DNA of 64,000 bases from Actinomadura graeca (GCF_019175365.1 NZ_CP059572.1:6510001-6574000), one strand, 5' to 3'; shown: positions 35,488 through 45,369, counted from the stretch's first letter. Numbers and translations: made by a program. The notes: generated from the letters alone by a model not told the origin.

Positions 35488-35546
35488 GTTTGGACCCTGA
35501 GACAGGGCCAATGCCGTCCCGCCGATCTGGACCAAAACGACGGACC
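35488..35546. promoter_or_regulatory. Candidate MocR operator repeats
   Basis: In the eamA/mocR divergent gap, TGGACC occurs at 35491-35496 and 35528-35533 (direct repeats, 37 bp apart; GTTTGGACC and CTGGACCAAAAC). An inverted near-copy, GGGCCAAT, lies at 35505-35512, and GGACC recurs at 35542-35546. MocR proteins typically bind two direct plus one inverted half-sites. Confidence 0.45.
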
Positions 35547-35582
35547 GTGACACCAGCCCCGCGTCCGGACGCTGAACGTGAT

Positions 35583-37085
35583 GTGACCGACCTTCATCTC
35601 CCGCTCGACCGGGCCGCGGGACGGCTCTCCGCCCAGATCGCCGCGGGATTCCGCGCCGCCGTGCGGTCCGGCCGGCTGACCGCCGGGACCCGGCTGCCCT
35701 CCAGCCGCGACCTGGCACGCGACATGGACGTCTCGCGCGGCGTCGTCGTGGCCGCCTACGAGCAGCTCACCGCCGAGGGGTTCCTGGTGGCCCGGCGCGG
35801 CGACGGCACCCGCATCGCGCCGCTCGCCCGTCCCGATGCGGGCGGCCCGGCACTCTCCTACCCGATGCCCTCCGACCCGGAGGACGGGCCGTTCCGGGGG
35901 GCGTGGGGGGTCGTCCCCCCACAAGGGACCGGGCCGTTCCACCGTGGGGGTGAGCCGTTCCCCTGCGCGGCGGCGGACGACGCGCACGACTACGACCTGT
36001 CGCCCGGCAATCCCGACCTGTCGGGCTTCCCGCGGGACCGCTGGCTGGCCGCCGCCCGTGCCGCGCTGCGCACGCTGCCGCACGACGCGCTCACCTACCC
36101 CGACCCCGCGGGCGTCCCCGCGCTGCGCGCCGAGCTCGCCGGGTACCTGTGCCGCGTCCGCGCCGCGCACGCCGACCCCGGCCGCGTAGTGATCATGAAC
36201 GGGGTGGCGCACGGGCTGTCGGCCCTCGCCGGCCTGCTCGGGGCGGACGGCCACACGACGCTCGCGGTGGAGGACCCGACCAGCGTCCGGCAGCTGCCGA
36301 TGCTGGAGGCCGCCGGCGTCCGGACGGTCCGCATACCGGTCGACGGCGAGGGGCTCAGCGTCGAGGCGCTGGCGCGGTCGGGCGCGCGCGCGGTGCTGGT
36401 CACGCCCGCGCACCAGTACCCGACCGGCGTCGTCCTGTCGCCGTCCCGCCGCGCCGAGCTGATCGCGTGGGCCCGCACCGTCGACGGCGTCGTCATCGAG
36501 GACGACTACGACGCCGAGTTCCGCTACGACCGGGAGCCCGTCGGCTGCCTCCAGGGCGTCGACCCTGACCGGGTCGTCCTGCTCGGCTCGGTCAGCAAGT
36601 CCCTCGCCCCCGCTCTCCGCCTCGGCTGGGCGGTCGCCCCGCCGGACCTGGCCGCGCGCCTGCGCGCCCACCGCGGGCGGACCGACCTCGGCGCGCCCGT
36701 CCTGGAGCAGCACGCGCTCGCCGAGTTCCTCCGCGGCGGCGCCTACGACCGGCATCTGCGCACGATGCGGCGCCGGTACCGGACACGCCGGGACACGCTC
36801 GCGGCCGCGATCCGCGAGAACATTCCCGGCGCCGTGGTTCACGGCGTCTCCGCGGGCATTCATCTGTACGTGGAGCTTCCCCGCGGATGCGACGAGGACC
36901 GGGTCGTGGACGCCGCCGCCCGTGCCGGTGTCTCGGTCGCCGGGGCCCGTCCCATGCGCTCCACGGGCCGCGCGGACGCCGCCGCCCCGGCGCTCGTCCT
37001 GGGCTACGCGCGGCTCGGCGAGGCGCGGCTGGTCAAAGCGGCGGAACTGCTGGGGCAGGCGATTGCCCCCGATGCTCGTGGGTAG
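35583..37085 (+). CDS. MocR/PdxR-type regulator (GntR HTH plus aminotransferase fold)
   Basis: 500 aa from the GTG at 35583, which matches the family start VTDLHLPLDR; upstream in-frame ATGs at 35468 and 35514 exist. An N-terminal GntR winged helix (1-78: SSRDLARDMDVSRGVVVAAYEQL) is joined by a linker (about 80-138, proline/glycine rich) to a fold-type I aminotransferase domain. The PLP lysine is K339 in GSVSKSLAP and the Asp/Tyr pair lies in IEDDYDAEFRY. Such regulators sense an amine or pyridoxal via PLP. Divergence from eamA identifies the likely target. Confidence 0.9.
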   Translation: MTDLHLPLDRAAGRLSAQIAAGFRAAVRSGRLTAGTRLPSSRDLARDMDVSRGVVVAAYEQLTAEGFLVARRGDGTRIAPLARPDAGGPALSYPMPSDPEDGPFRGAWGVVPPQGTGPFHRGGEPFPCAAADDAHDYDLSPGNPDLSGFPRDRWLAAARAALRTLPHDALTYPDPAGVPALRAELAGYLCRVRAAHADPGRVVIMNGVAHGLSALAGLLGADGHTTLAVEDPTSVRQLPMLEAAGVRTVRIPVDGEGLSVEALARSGARAVLVTPAHQYPTGVVLSPSRRAELIAWARTVDGVVIEDDYDAEFRYDREPVGCLQGVDPDRVVLLGSVSKSLAPALRLGWAVAPPDLAARLRAHRGRTDLGAPVLEQHALAEFLRGGAYDRHLRTMRRRYRTRRDTLAAAIRENIPGAVVHGVSAGIHLYVELPRGCDEDRVVDAAARAGVSVAGARPMRSTGRADAAAPALVLGYARLGEARLVKAAELLGQAIAPDARG

Positions 37086-37114
37086 GACCACGGTCCCCGG
37101 TGTAGGAGGTATGG

Positions 37115-37345
37115 ATGAGTCTGGAAGAGGCCGCGCGGCAGCTCAAGATGGCCGGTCACGATGCACAGGTGGCCTTCGACTGCGTGGGTCTCGGTGACCT
37201 GGAGCGCGCACAGGAGCACGCCGTCACCCTCCGCGCGGCGGCCGACGCCGCCGAGGTCGCGCTGAGCCGCGCACTGCAGGACATGACGCCCGAACAGGCT
37301 CAGCTGGAGGGCGAACGCGCCATCATCGCCCTAGAGGACGCGTGA
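37115..37345 (+). CDS. Small helical hypothetical protein
   Basis: 76 aa from the ATG at 37115 with a very strong SD (AGGAGGT, 37104-37110). An out-of-frame ATG at 37111 is a decoy. The protein is entirely charged amphipathic helix (SLEEAARQLKMAGHD, then GDLERAQEHAVTLRAAADAAEVAL) with one cysteine and no membrane segment. It overlaps the convergent MFS gene by 15 bp. Function unknown. The coding pattern and SD make it a real gene. Confidence 0.7.
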   Translation: MSLEEAARQLKMAGHDAQVAFDCVGLGDLERAQEHAVTLRAAADAAEVALSRALQDMTPEQAQLEGERAIIALEDA

Positions 37346-38536
37346 CCGGGCCGGCGCGAACCCCCCGGCGGCCGCGAGGACGACGAGGATCAGCAGCCCG
37401 GGCACGATGAAGGCCAGGCGCAGCCCGTGGTCGGCGCTGACGGGGGCGATGGCGCCGACCACGGCCGCGCCGAGCACGAATCCGACATAGTTGAAGATGT
37501 TCACGCGTGCGACGGCGATGCCGAGCCCCGTCGGATCGACCCGTCCGGCGGCGGTGAAGGCCACGGGCGCGATCACGCTGAGGCCGAGCCCGGCGACCGC
37601 GAACGCGATGATCGCGACGGCCGCGTCCGGGGCCGCCACCACCCCGGCCATCCCCGCGATGCCGACGATCCCCCCGAGCCGCACCACCCGGACCGGCCCC
37701 GACCGGCGCACGGCCAGGTCCGCGACCGCGCGGCCGGCCACCATGGCGACCTGGTAGGCGACGTAGCCGAGCGGCGCCACCCAGTCGCTTCCGGCCAGCT
37801 CGTCGTCCAGGTACTTGGCGCCGTAGCCGGAGATCGCCGAGTCCGCCAGATACGCGACGGCCATCGCCGCCCCCACGACGAGGATCGGCCGCCACGGGAC
37901 GCTGTGCCCCGCGGCCCTGAGCTCCTCGGCCGTCGGGCCGTCGCCCTCCTCCGCGCGCCCGTAGAGCAGATGCCCGGTGGCGAGCGAGACGGCGGCGCCC
38001 ACGCCCGCCGCGATGGCGAACCCGGTGAACAGCGAGAGGTCCGCCTTGTTGGCGAGCGACGCCCACAGCCCCCCGGCGATCCCCGCGACGCTCCACACCG
38101 CGTAGAACCCGGTGATCAGGCTGACCCCGTACCGCCGCTCGACGGCCACCGCCTGCGCGTTCATCGACGCGTCCACCGCGCCGACGAACAACCCGAACAG
38201 CGCGACCGCCGCGTACAGGGCCAGATCGTCGTCGCCGGTGAGCCCGATCACCGCGATCGTCGCCGCCACGGCGGGCTGGGAGACCCGCAGCACCGTCCCG
38301 CTCCCGACCCGCTGGAACAGCGCCCCCGACACGACGCTCCCGACCCCCGCGACCAGCGGCACCATCAACAACACCAGCGAGAGCGTGGCGTCGCTGAGGT
38401 GGTGCTCCTCCTGCATCCGCGGAACCTGCGTCACCAGCGACGCGAAGCACAACCCCTGCACGGCGAACGCCGCATACGCCCCGTACCGGGCCCGACGGTC
38501 ACGACCACCCACCAGCCCCGCCTCCCGCCAAAACAT
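37331..38536 (-). CDS. MFS transporter
   Basis: 401 aa, about 12 hydrophobic helices. It is most like sugar or small-molecule MFS permeases (VTQVPRMQEEHHLSDATLS, then a conserved acidic/basic loop; GAVDASMNAQAVAVERRYG in helix 4-5). No obvious substrate signature. It converges with the 76-aa gene and stands alone, with no adjacent regulator. Confidence 0.8.
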   Translation of the reverse strand: MFWREAGLVGGRDRRARYGAYAAFAVQGLCFASLVTQVPRMQEEHHLSDATLSLVLLMVPLVAGVGSVVSGALFQRVGSGTVLRVSQPAVAATIAVIGLTGDDDLALYAAVALFGLFVGAVDASMNAQAVAVERRYGVSLITGFYAVWSVAGIAGGLWASLANKADLSLFTGFAIAAGVGAAVSLATGHLLYGRAEEGDGPTAEELRAAGHSVPWRPILVVGAAMAVAYLADSAISGYGAKYLDDELAGSDWVAPLGYVAYQVAMVAGRAVADLAVRRSGPVRVVRLGGIVGIAGMAGVVAAPDAAVAIIAFAVAGLGLSVIAPVAFTAAGRVDPTGLGIAVARVNIFNYVGFVLGAAVVGAIAPVSADHGLRLAFIVPGLLILVVLAAAGGFAPARSRVL

Positions 38537-38586
38537 GAAAAGTATTCGCGAGAGCCTAGCTGGCTTTCACCAGCGCTACCGTCTCG

Positions 38587-39378
38587 TCAGTCCACGAGCC
38601 TTTTGCGCATTCCGCGGACGGCGATCAGCCACATGAGGGCGGCGAAGAGGACGAGGGCGGCCAGGTGGCCCAGGTCGGCCAGGGGGTGCAGGCCGAAGAC
38701 CGCGTGGCGGACCAGTTCCACGCAGTGGTAGAGGGGGTTGGCCTGGGCCGCGTTCCGGGCCCAGCCGGGCAGTGCGCCGACGGGGAAGAAGGTCCCGGCG
38801 ATCAGGAACAGGGGCGTCACCACGCCGGTGATCACGTAGTCGAAGGAGTTGATCGACGGGACGATCGAGGACGTCCACATCCCGAAGAGGCCGAAGCCCA
38901 GGGCGGCGAAGAAGGAGACGAACGGGACGAGGAGCATGCCGAAGGACGGGTCGAGGCCGAAGAACAGCGCCACGACCAGCGGCGTGCACGAGTAGATCGA
39001 CGACTTGGCCGCGATCCACAGGGCTTCGGCCGTGACGAGTTCGTGGACGTCGACCGGGGCGGCCAGCATCGCGTCGTAGGTGTGCTGGAAGACGCGCCTG
39101 ATGTAGCCGTTGAACATGCCCGGGAACACGGAGGTGAACAGCACCGCCGTGCCGACGACGCCGGTCGCGACGAAGTCGAGGTAGCGGTAGTCGCCGATGG
39201 CGGCGACCATCGAGCCGAACCCGTAGCCGAAGGCGAGCAGGAAGAACGTCGGCTCCACCATCGAGGCGAACGACTGCGACTTCCAGTAGCGCTTGTAGAG
39301 GGCAAGCTCGTGCCGCCAGATCCCCCGGACGGGCGCCAGCTCGAACCGCCGCAGCCGTGGCGCGCGCTCCGTGGTCAT
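38587..39378 (-). CDS. ABC-2 type transporter permease
   Basis: 263 aa from the ATG at 39376-39378. Six hydrophobic helices and the ABC-2 signature region (ANPLYHCVELVRHAVFG). It resembles the NodJ/DrrB class of exporters for lipids, drugs or polysaccharides. The start overlaps the stop of the ATPase gene by 4 bp (ATGA), so the two subunits are translationally coupled. It forms the membrane channel with the ATPase. Confidence 0.88.
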   Translation of the reverse strand: MTTERAPRLRRFELAPVRGIWRHELALYKRYWKSQSFASMVEPTFFLLAFGYGFGSMVAAIGDYRYLDFVATGVVGTAVLFTSVFPGMFNGYIRRVFQHTYDAMLAAPVDVHELVTAEALWIAAKSSIYSCTPLVVALFFGLDPSFGMLLVPFVSFFAALGFGLFGMWTSSIVPSINSFDYVITGVVTPLFLIAGTFFPVGALPGWARNAAQANPLYHCVELVRHAVFGLHPLADLGHLAALVLFAALMWLIAVRGMRKRLVD

Positions 39379-40307
39379 TCCACACGCTCCCCGGTGAGGA
39401 CGACGAAGACGTCCTCCAGGCTGGACGCGCGGCGGACCCCGTCCGGGCCCAGTTCCTCGTCCAGGGACGGCGGGATCGTCTCGGCCTTCAGCACCGACAC
39501 CGACGGGCCGGTGCGGCGGGTGGGGAGTCCGGCGCCGCGGGCGAGCCGCTCGACGTCGGAGAGACGGTCCGGCGGGCCGTAGTGCTCGACGGCCCGCTCC
39601 CCGGCGTGCTCGGCGACGAGACGGGCGGGCGTGCCGCGGGCGATCACCTTGCCGTGCGACATCAGCGCGCACTCGTCGGCGAGGCGCTCGGCCTCCTCGA
39701 TGTAGTGCGTGGACATCAGGACGGTCGTCCCCGCGGCGCGCAGCCCGTCGATCAGGCCCCACAGCTCCGCGCGGACCTGCGGGTCGAGGCCCACGGTCGG
39801 CTCGTCCAGCAGGACGAGGGCCGGGCGGTGCACCAGGCCGCGCGCGATCAGCAGGCGGCGCCGCATCCCGCCGGACAGGTCGTCGACCTTGGTGAGCCGC
39901 CGTTCGGTGAGGTGGGCGAGGGCGAGCGCGTCGTCGACGGCCTGGCGCCGCGACCGGCGCGGCACCCGGTACAGGTGCGCGAAGACCTCCAGGTTCTCCT
40001 GGGCGGTGAGCTCCTCGTCGAGGTTGTCCTGCTGGGGCACGACCCCCATCGCGGCCCGCGCGCGCTTCGACTCGCGGGGGACCGGGAAGCCCAGCACGCG
40101 TATGGTGCCCTCGTCCGCCAGGGCCTGCGCGGTCAGCAGTTTCATCGTGGTGGACTTCCCCGCGCCGTTGGGGCCGAGGAGCCCGAGGCAGCTCCCGGCG
40201 GGCACCTCCAGGTCGAGCCCGTCCACCGCGGTGAAGTCACCGAAACGCTTGACGACGCCGCGCAGGCTGATCGCGGGCGTCGCCCCGCCGTCCCTTTGCA
40301 CCGTCAT
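39375..40307 (-). CDS. ABC transporter ATP-binding protein
   Basis: 310 aa from the ATG at 40307. Walker A is GPNGAGKST, the Q-loop VPQQDNLDEELT, the signature LSGGMRRR, Walker B LVLLDEPTVGLDP and the switch His in STHYIEEAE. The class is the NodI/DrrA-type ABC-2 exporter ATPases. A C-terminal extension (about 230-310) is typical of drug or lipid exporters. Operon with the ABC-2 permease. Confidence 0.92.
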   Translation of the reverse strand: MTVQRDGGATPAISLRGVVKRFGDFTAVDGLDLEVPAGSCLGLLGPNGAGKSTTMKLLTAQALADEGTIRVLGFPVPRESKRARAAMGVVPQQDNLDEELTAQENLEVFAHLYRVPRRSRRQAVDDALALAHLTERRLTKVDDLSGGMRRRLLIARGLVHRPALVLLDEPTVGLDPQVRAELWGLIDGLRAAGTTVLMSTHYIEEAERLADECALMSHGKVIARGTPARLVAEHAGERAVEHYGPPDRLSDVERLARGAGLPTRRTGPSVSVLKAETIPPSLDEELGPDGVRRASSLEDVFVVLTGERVE

Positions 40308-40386
40308 GCCCGTCACCCTAGGTAGGGGGCCGCGGGAACCCCACTGGTTTTCTCGGGCCGGGCAGTCCGGCCGCTACTCTCTAGAT

Positions 40387-41004
40387 GTGGACATCCCCCG
40401 TCGTCCGGCCGCCGAACAGCCGACGCGCGTCCGCGACCTGCGCGCCTCCGACGCCGACCGCGAGCGTGTCGCGTCGGTGCTCGCCGAGGCCCTCGCCGAC
40501 GGGCGGCTGACGGCCGAGGAGCACGCCGACCGCGCGTCCCGCGCGTACGAGGCCCGGACATTGGGGGAGCTGACGGGCCTCACCGGCGATCTCAGCCCGG
40601 AGGAGGCGCAGCCGATCCTCGTGGACGACCGGCCGGTCTCGGTGGTCTTCGGCCGGACGCGCCGCGAGGGCCGCTGGGTCGTGCCGGTGAAGCTGCCGCT
40701 GCTGGCCCTGTTCGGGACGGTCGAGCTGGACCTGCGCGAGGCCGTCCTCCAGCGGCGGCACATCGTGCTGGACTCGCTGGTGCTCGGCGGGCGGATCCGG
40801 CTGCTGGTCCCCGAGGGCGTCCGCGTGGACGTGACGGGCCGCACCATCCTCAGCACGCGCGAGGTGCGCACCCGGCCCGCGTCCGACGGGCCGACGATCG
40901 AGGTCGGCGGCACGCTGGTGTTCGGCTCGGTGCGGGCCAGGGCGCCCAGACGCTCGCTCCGCGACCGTGTGCGGGGACGGCTCGGCCGCGGGCGGCAGGG
41001 CTGA
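40387..41004 (+). CDS. DUF1707 protein with LiaF-like C-terminal domain
   Basis: 205 aa from the GTG at 40387. A -10-like TACTCT ends six bases upstream, so the mRNA may be leaderless. The N-terminal DUF1707 (SHOCT-like) domain reads RASDADRERVASVLAEALADGRLTAEEHADR in outline, followed by a beta-rich C-terminal region (FGRTRREGRWVVP, IRLLVPEGVRVDV) like the LiaF/YvqF domain. Such proteins are common in Actinobacteria and linked to envelope-stress sensing, with no defined activity. Divergent from the ABC ATPase. Confidence 0.85.
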   Translation: MDIPRRPAAEQPTRVRDLRASDADRERVASVLAEALADGRLTAEEHADRASRAYEARTLGELTGLTGDLSPEEAQPILVDDRPVSVVFGRTRREGRWVVPVKLPLLALFGTVELDLREAVLQRRHIVLDSLVLGGRIRLLVPEGVRVDVTGRTILSTREVRTRPASDGPTIEVGGTLVFGSVRARAPRRSLRDRVRGRLGRGRQG

Positions 41005-41040
41005 GCACCTCGGCGGCGGACGCCGCTCGGGCGCCGCTAG

Positions 41041-41059
41041 GGCGTCCGCGGCGGACGCC
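41041..41059. terminator. Palindrome between convergent genes
   Basis: GGCGTCCGC-G-GCGGACGCC (41041-41059), within two near-copies of a GGCGGACGCCGCTNGGGCG block (41012-41035 and 41049-41070). It lies between the DUF1707 and DUF4245 stop codons. Confidence 0.5.
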
Positions 41060-41060
41060 G

Positions 41061-41759
41061 CTAGGGCGTCGGCGAGGCGGACGGCTTGGGGCTCGCTCCC
41101 TGTTTGACCAGGGGCTTCAGGGACGCCGCCAGGATCGCCAGCTCCTCGTAGGAGGCCGTGCCGGTCACCACGAGGCTCACCCCGTCCGGCAGGGTCCGCG
41201 CCAGCGAGTTCGCCTTCTTGTCCTTGCGGTGGTACTTGGTCCAGGTGACCCCGCCGACCTGCTGCGTTCCCAGCGGGTTGCGGTTGTTGGTCATGCGCGG
41301 GACGTAGTCCGACGCCTTCTCGTTGCTCTGCTCCAGCGCGGCGTACTCGTCGCTGGGCGTCACGAACCCCAGATGCCAGGCGACGGGCTTCTTCCCGGCC
41401 TCGTCGAGGCCGTGCAGCCGGGAGCTGGTCGGACGCCAGCCGGGAGGGAGCCCCTCCGGCGCGTACGCGGTGTAGGGCGCGTCGTTGCGCATCGCCCACA
41501 GCTGCGAGCCGTAGTCGACGGTCGGCAGGACCTCCTTGTTGCTGCGCGGCGTGATGACGAAGATCGCCAGCACGATCAGCAGGCAGGCGCCCATCGCCAT
41601 CGTGAAGCCGCCGAGCCCGGTGGTCAGCCGCTTGTGGACGGCCGGGGACACCGGGATGGGCGCGGGCCCGTCCTCCGGTCCCGGGCGGCCGGCGCCCGTG
41701 CCGGGGCCCGCGGCGGTGTCCTCGGCGCCCTCGGCGGGGGCGGGGATCTTGTCGGTCAC
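41061..41759 (-). CDS. DUF4245 membrane protein
   Basis: 232 aa from the GTG at 41759 (GGAGGGG overlaps it closely). An acidic/proline N-terminus (1-45) is followed by a transmembrane helix (about 50-72: FTMAMGACLLIVLAIFVI) and an extracytoplasmic domain of about 150 residues with no cysteines, then a SPKPSASPTP tail. It fits the DUF4245 family that neighbours glpX in mycobacteria. Function unknown. Confidence 0.8.
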   Translation of the reverse strand: MTDKIPAPAEGAEDTAAGPGTGAGRPGPEDGPAPIPVSPAVHKRLTTGLGGFTMAMGACLLIVLAIFVITPRSNKEVLPTVDYGSQLWAMRNDAPYTAYAPEGLPPGWRPTSSRLHGLDEAGKKPVAWHLGFVTPSDEYAALEQSNEKASDYVPRMTNNRNPLGTQQVGGVTWTKYHRKDKKANSLARTLPDGVSLVVTGTASYEELAILAASLKPLVKQGASPKPSASPTP

Positions 41760-41779
41760 CCCTCCAGGATCCCGCACGG

Positions 41780-42457
41780 TCAGCGCTGCCCCGTACGGGG
41801 GTCCGTACGGGGGTTCCTGATCGTGCCCAGGATCCCCATGACCTCGTCGGCCAGCTTCCGCGCGGCGCCCTCGTCGTCCATCAGGGAGATCTCCGACACG
41901 GCGCCCGCCATCGCCCCGGTCAGGACCATGACCAGGGCGTCGTCCACCCCGCCGTCCTCGGTGTGGAAGAGCGCGGCGTTGCGGCGCGCCCACTTGTCGA
42001 GGCGCTGCCGCATCACCCGGTCGAACCCGGGCGGGCCGTCCCCGGAGATGAACAGCCGGGCGACGGCGCGCTCGGCCACGCAGCCGTCGAGGTAGGCGCC
42101 CGCCCCGGCGATGAACTGCCGCATCGGGTCGGCCTCGCCCGCCTCCCGGAGGGCGTTGATCGCTTCCCGGGTGCGCTCCTGCTGCCCGGCCTGGAACTCC
42201 TCGAACAGCGTGAGGTAGAGGTCGGCCTTGCCGTTGAAGTGGTGGTAGAGGCTTCCCACGCTGGCGCCGGCCTTGGCGACGATGTCGGTCACCGCGGCCT
42301 GCGCGAAGCCGGACTCGCAGAAGACGTCCCTGGCCGCGGCCAGCAGGGCGCTGCGGGTCGCGGCCCCCCGGTCGGAGGTCCGCGCGGGGGCGTCGGCGGC
42401 CCGCGCGGCGCCGCCCTGGGCCACCCCGCCGGATGAGACGTCGATGTCGCTGCTCAT
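41780..42457 (-). CDS. TetR-family regulator
   Basis: 225 aa from the ATG at 42457. A disordered Ala/Gly N-terminus (1-25) precedes the TetR HTH (ARDVFCESGFAQAAVTDIVAKAGASVGSLYHHF in outline) and a helical ligand domain. It diverges from glpX with a 182-bp gap; targets unknown. It lies 20 bp downstream-side of DUF4245 on the same strand, so the TetR gene is upstream in that transcript. Confidence 0.85.
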   Translation of the reverse strand: MSSDIDVSSGGVAQGGAARAADAPARTSDRGAATRSALLAAARDVFCESGFAQAAVTDIVAKAGASVGSLYHHFNGKADLYLTLFEEFQAGQQERTREAINALREAGEADPMRQFIAGAGAYLDGCVAERAVARLFISGDGPPGFDRVMRQRLDKWARRNAALFHTEDGGVDDALVMVLTGAMAGAVSEISLMDDEGAARKLADEVMGILGTIRNPRTDPRTGQR

Positions 42458-42639
42458 GAGGCTTGAGATTACGCCCTCTCGCGCGGGGGAAACGATTTCA
42501 TGCTCGTCGGCCGCCGGATTCCGTCTCCCGGTGTTGTCCCGGCGTCCACCGGGCACCGGCTCTGGTCTGGTCCAATTTGTCGGCCGCCGTCCGGTCCACA
42601 GAGAATCCGAGTGACCACCGACCTAAGGGGCGCCCCGCC

Positions 42640-43674
42640 ATGACCGACGACACCACCGTCTCCTCGCCGCTGGAGACCGAGCCCGCCGCGCCGGACCGCA
42701 ACCTCGCGATGGAGCTGGTCCGCGTGACCGAGGCCGCCGCCATGGCCGCGGCCCGCTGGGTCGGGCGGGGCGACAAGAACGGCGCCGACGGGGCCGCCGT
42801 TAACGCCATGCGCCAGCTGATCAACACCGTGTCCATGCGGGGCGTGGTCGTGATCGGCGAGGGCGAGAAGGACAACGCGCCCATGTTGTACAACGGCGAG
42901 GAGGTCGGGGACGGCGGCGGCGCCGAATGCGACGTCGCGGTCGACCCGGTGGACGGGACGCGGCTGACCGCGCTCGGCATGAACAACGCCATCGCCGTGC
43001 TGTCGGTGGCGCCGCGCGGGTCGATGTTCGACCCGTCCGCCGTCTTCTACATGGAGAAGCTGGTCACCGGGCCGGAGGCCGCCGACGCCGTCGACATCGA
43101 GCGGCCGATCGCCGACAACATCCGCGCCATCGCGCGGGCCAAGGGCTCGTCCCCGCACGACGTCACCGTCTGCATCCTGGACCGGCCGCGGCACGAGGGC
43201 ATCGTGAAGGAGGTCCGGGAGGCGGGCGCCCGGATCAAGTTCATCCTGGACGGCGATGTCGCCGGCGCGATCATGGCGTCCCGTCCGGGCACGGGCGTCG
43301 ACCTGCTGCTCGGCATCGGCGGCACGCCCGAGGGCATCATCGCGGCCTGCGCGATCAAAGCGCTGGGCGGCGTCATCCAGGGCCGCCTCTGGCCGCAGGA
43401 CGAGGCGGAGCGGCGCAAGGCGACCGACGCGGGCCACGACCTCGGCCGCGTGCTCACCACCGACGACCTCGTGACCTCCGACGACGTCTTCTTCGCCGCG
43501 ACGGGGATCACCGACGGCGAGCTGGTCGACGGCGTCCGCTACAGCAAGGGCACCGCCGTGACGCACTCCCTGGTCATGCGGGCGCGCAGCGGCACCATCC
43601 GCACCATCTCCAGCGAGCACCAGCTCAGCAAGCTCCGCGCCTACAGCTCCATCAACTTCGACACGGCGGTCTAG
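42640..43674 (+). CDS. glpX: Class II fructose-1,6-bisphosphatase
   Basis: 344 aa from the ATG at 42640 (SD AAGGGG nine bases upstream). It hydrolyses fructose-1,6-bisphosphate in gluconeogenesis. The metal-binding motif VDPVDGTRL and the signature [16 protein letters not shown] are present, with GIGGTPEGI in the C-terminal part. In most Actinobacteria GlpX is the only FBPase. The glpX-xseB-xseA neighbourhood is conserved with M. tuberculosis. Confidence 0.95.
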   Translation: MTDDTTVSSPLETEPAAPDRNLAMELVRVTEAAAMAAARWVGRGDKNGADGAAVNAMRQLINTVSMRGVVVIGEGEKDNAPMLYNGEEVGDGGGAECDVAVDPVDGTRLTALGMNNAIAVLSVAPRGSMFDPSAVFYMEKLVTGPEAADAVDIERPIADNIRAIARAKGSSPHDVTVCILDRPRHEGIVKEVREAGARIKFILDGDVAGAIMASRPGTGVDLLLGIGGTPEGIIAACAIKALGGVIQGRLWPQDEAERRKATDAGHDLGRVLTTDDLVTSDDVFFAATGITDGELVDGVRYSKGTAVTHSLVMRARSGTIRTISSEHQLSKLRAYSSINFDTAV

Positions 43675-43740
43675 CTTGCCTTCCGGCCCGGCCCGCCCGC
43701 CCGAGGGCCCGCGGGCCGACCGGACGGCCCTGAGCGCCGC

Positions 43741-43758
43741 ACCACGCCCCCGCGTGGT
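43741..43758. terminator. Terminator between glpX and xseB
   Basis: Perfect ACCACGC-CCCC-GCGTGGT stem-loop between the convergent genes. Confidence 0.6.
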
Positions 43759-43785
43759 CGCGGCGGGCCGCCGCCCCGTGCGGGA

Positions 43786-44013
43786 TCAGAAGGGGGCGGG
43801 GGCGCCGGCGCCCCCGTTGTCGGGCGGGGTCATGGCGGCGGCCAGGCGGGCGCGGGCGCCCTCCAGCCACTCCTCGCAGATCGCGGCGAGCTTCTCGCCC
43901 CGCTCCCACAGGCCCAGGGACTCCTCCAGCGTCAGCCCCCCGGCCTCCAGCCGCTTGACGACGTCGGTCAGCTCGTCCCGTGCCTGCTCGTACGACAGTT
44001 TCTCTTCGGCCAC
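43786..44013 (-). CDS. xseB: Exodeoxyribonuclease VII small subunit
   Basis: 75 aa, GTG start at 44013. It shows the XseB motif [34 protein letters not shown] in outline. It pairs with XseA, encoded 51 bp upstream, to degrade single-stranded DNA from both ends. Confidence 0.93.
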   Translation of the reverse strand: MAEEKLSYEQARDELTDVVKRLEAGGLTLEESLGLWERGEKLAAICEEWLEGARARLAAAMTPPDNGGAGAPAPF

Positions 44014-44064
44014 CGCCCCACCCTTTCATCCCGGGGGGACGCTTTACCCGCCCCCCGCGGATCG

Positions 44065-45279
44065 TCAGGACGTCCCGTCGCCGGAGACCGTCACGTCCAG
44101 GCGCCCCCCGGTGAGCCTGACGAGGAGCCGCTCGCCGTCCTCGGCGTCGGCGGGCTCCCGGACGACCGTCCCGTCACGGCGTTGGACGATCGCGTACCCG
44201 CGTTCCAGCGTCGCGGCGGGGGACAGGGCCAGGAGGCGGGCGCGGGTGTGGGACAGCTCGTCGCCGGAGCGGTCGAGGGCGCCGGCGATGCAGCGGCGCG
44301 TCCGGTCCCGGAGGGCGAGCACCCGCTCGGACTGGCGCTCCACCTCCCGGACCGGATCGGCCAGCGCGGGACGCGACCGGACGGCCTTCAGCCAGGCCAG
44401 CTCGCGTTCCACGCCGCCCGCCAGGCAGCGGCGGCCCCGGTCGCGGAGCTGCCGGACGAGCTGGAGCTGCTCCCGCACGTCCGGGACGGCCTTCTTCGCC
44501 GCGTCGGTGGGGGTGGAGGCCCGCACGTCCGCGACGAGGTCCAGGATCGGGCCGTCCTGCTCGTGCCCGATCGCGCTGATCACCGGGGTGCGGGCCGCGG
44601 AGACCGCGCGCACGAGCGCCTCGTCGGAGAAGGGCAGCAGGTCCTCCATCGCGCCGCCGCCGCGCGCGATGATGATCACGTCGATGGCGGGGTCGGCGTC
44701 CAGCTTCCGCAGCGCCTCCATCACCTCGCCGACCGCGTACGAGCCCTGGACGGCGGTGTTCTCCACCTGGAAGGCGACCGCGGGCCAGCGGCGCCGCGCG
44801 TTCTGGAGGACGTCGTGCTCGGCGTCGGAGTCGCGGCCGCAGATCAGCCCGATCTTGGACGGCAGGAACGGCAGGGGCCGCTTGCGCTCGGGCCGGAACA
44901 GGCCCTCGGACGCCAGGACCTGCTTGAGCCGCTCCAGGCGGGCCAGGAGCTCGCCGACCCCGACCGGGCGGATCTCCAGCACGCTCAGCGAGAACGTCCC
45001 GCGGTTGATCCAGAAGTCGGGCTTGGCGTGCACGACGACGCGGGCGCCGTCGGTCACCGCCGGGCCCGCGGCCTCGACCACCGTGCGGGGCCCGACGACC
45101 CGCACCGACATGTTCGCGACCGGGTCCCGCAGCGTCATGTAGACGGTCCCGCCGCGCGCGTTGAGGTCGGTGATCTGGCCTTCGACCCAGATCCGTCCCA
45201 GCTTGCCGATCCAGCCGCCGACCGCCTGCAGGACGGTCCGCACCGGGACGGGGGACTCGGCCGTGGTCTCCATCGCCAT
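44065..45279 (-). CDS. xseA: Exodeoxyribonuclease VII large subunit
   Basis: 404 aa from the ATG at 45279 (a second ATG two codons later is equally possible). N-terminal OB fold ([26 protein letters not shown] in outline), then the nuclease domain with [14 protein letters not shown] and [28 protein letters not shown]. The C-terminal coiled coil binds XseB. Slightly shorter than E. coli XseA (456 aa), as usual in Actinobacteria. Confidence 0.95.
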   Translation of the reverse strand: MAMETTAESPVPVRTVLQAVGGWIGKLGRIWVEGQITDLNARGGTVYMTLRDPVANMSVRVVGPRTVVEAAGPAVTDGARVVVHAKPDFWINRGTFSLSVLEIRPVGVGELLARLERLKQVLASEGLFRPERKRPLPFLPSKIGLICGRDSDAEHDVLQNARRRWPAVAFQVENTAVQGSYAVGEVMEALRKLDADPAIDVIIIARGGGAMEDLLPFSDEALVRAVSAARTPVISAIGHEQDGPILDLVADVRASTPTDAAKKAVPDVREQLQLVRQLRDRGRRCLAGGVERELAWLKAVRSRPALADPVREVERQSERVLALRDRTRRCIAGALDRSGDELSHTRARLLALSPAATLERGYAIVQRRDGTVVREPADAEDGERLLVRLTGGRLDVTVSGDGTS

Positions 45280-45352
45280 GCCGGAAGCCTACGGTGTGGC
45301 GCGGGTGTGACCGGCGGAACACCCGGCACCCCGGAAATGCTTGGACACCCTA

Positions 45353-45369
45353 ACTTAGATTGGCTAAGT
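45353..45369. promoter_or_regulatory. Predicted MarR autoregulatory operator
   Basis: ACTTAG-ATTGG-CTAAGT (perfect 6-bp arms, extended imperfectly by TA/AA), 16 bp upstream of the marR start. MarR dimers commonly bind such 16-20 bp palindromes. A TTGGAC -35-like and TAAGTA -10-like pair overlaps it (45341-45370). Confidence 0.65.
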
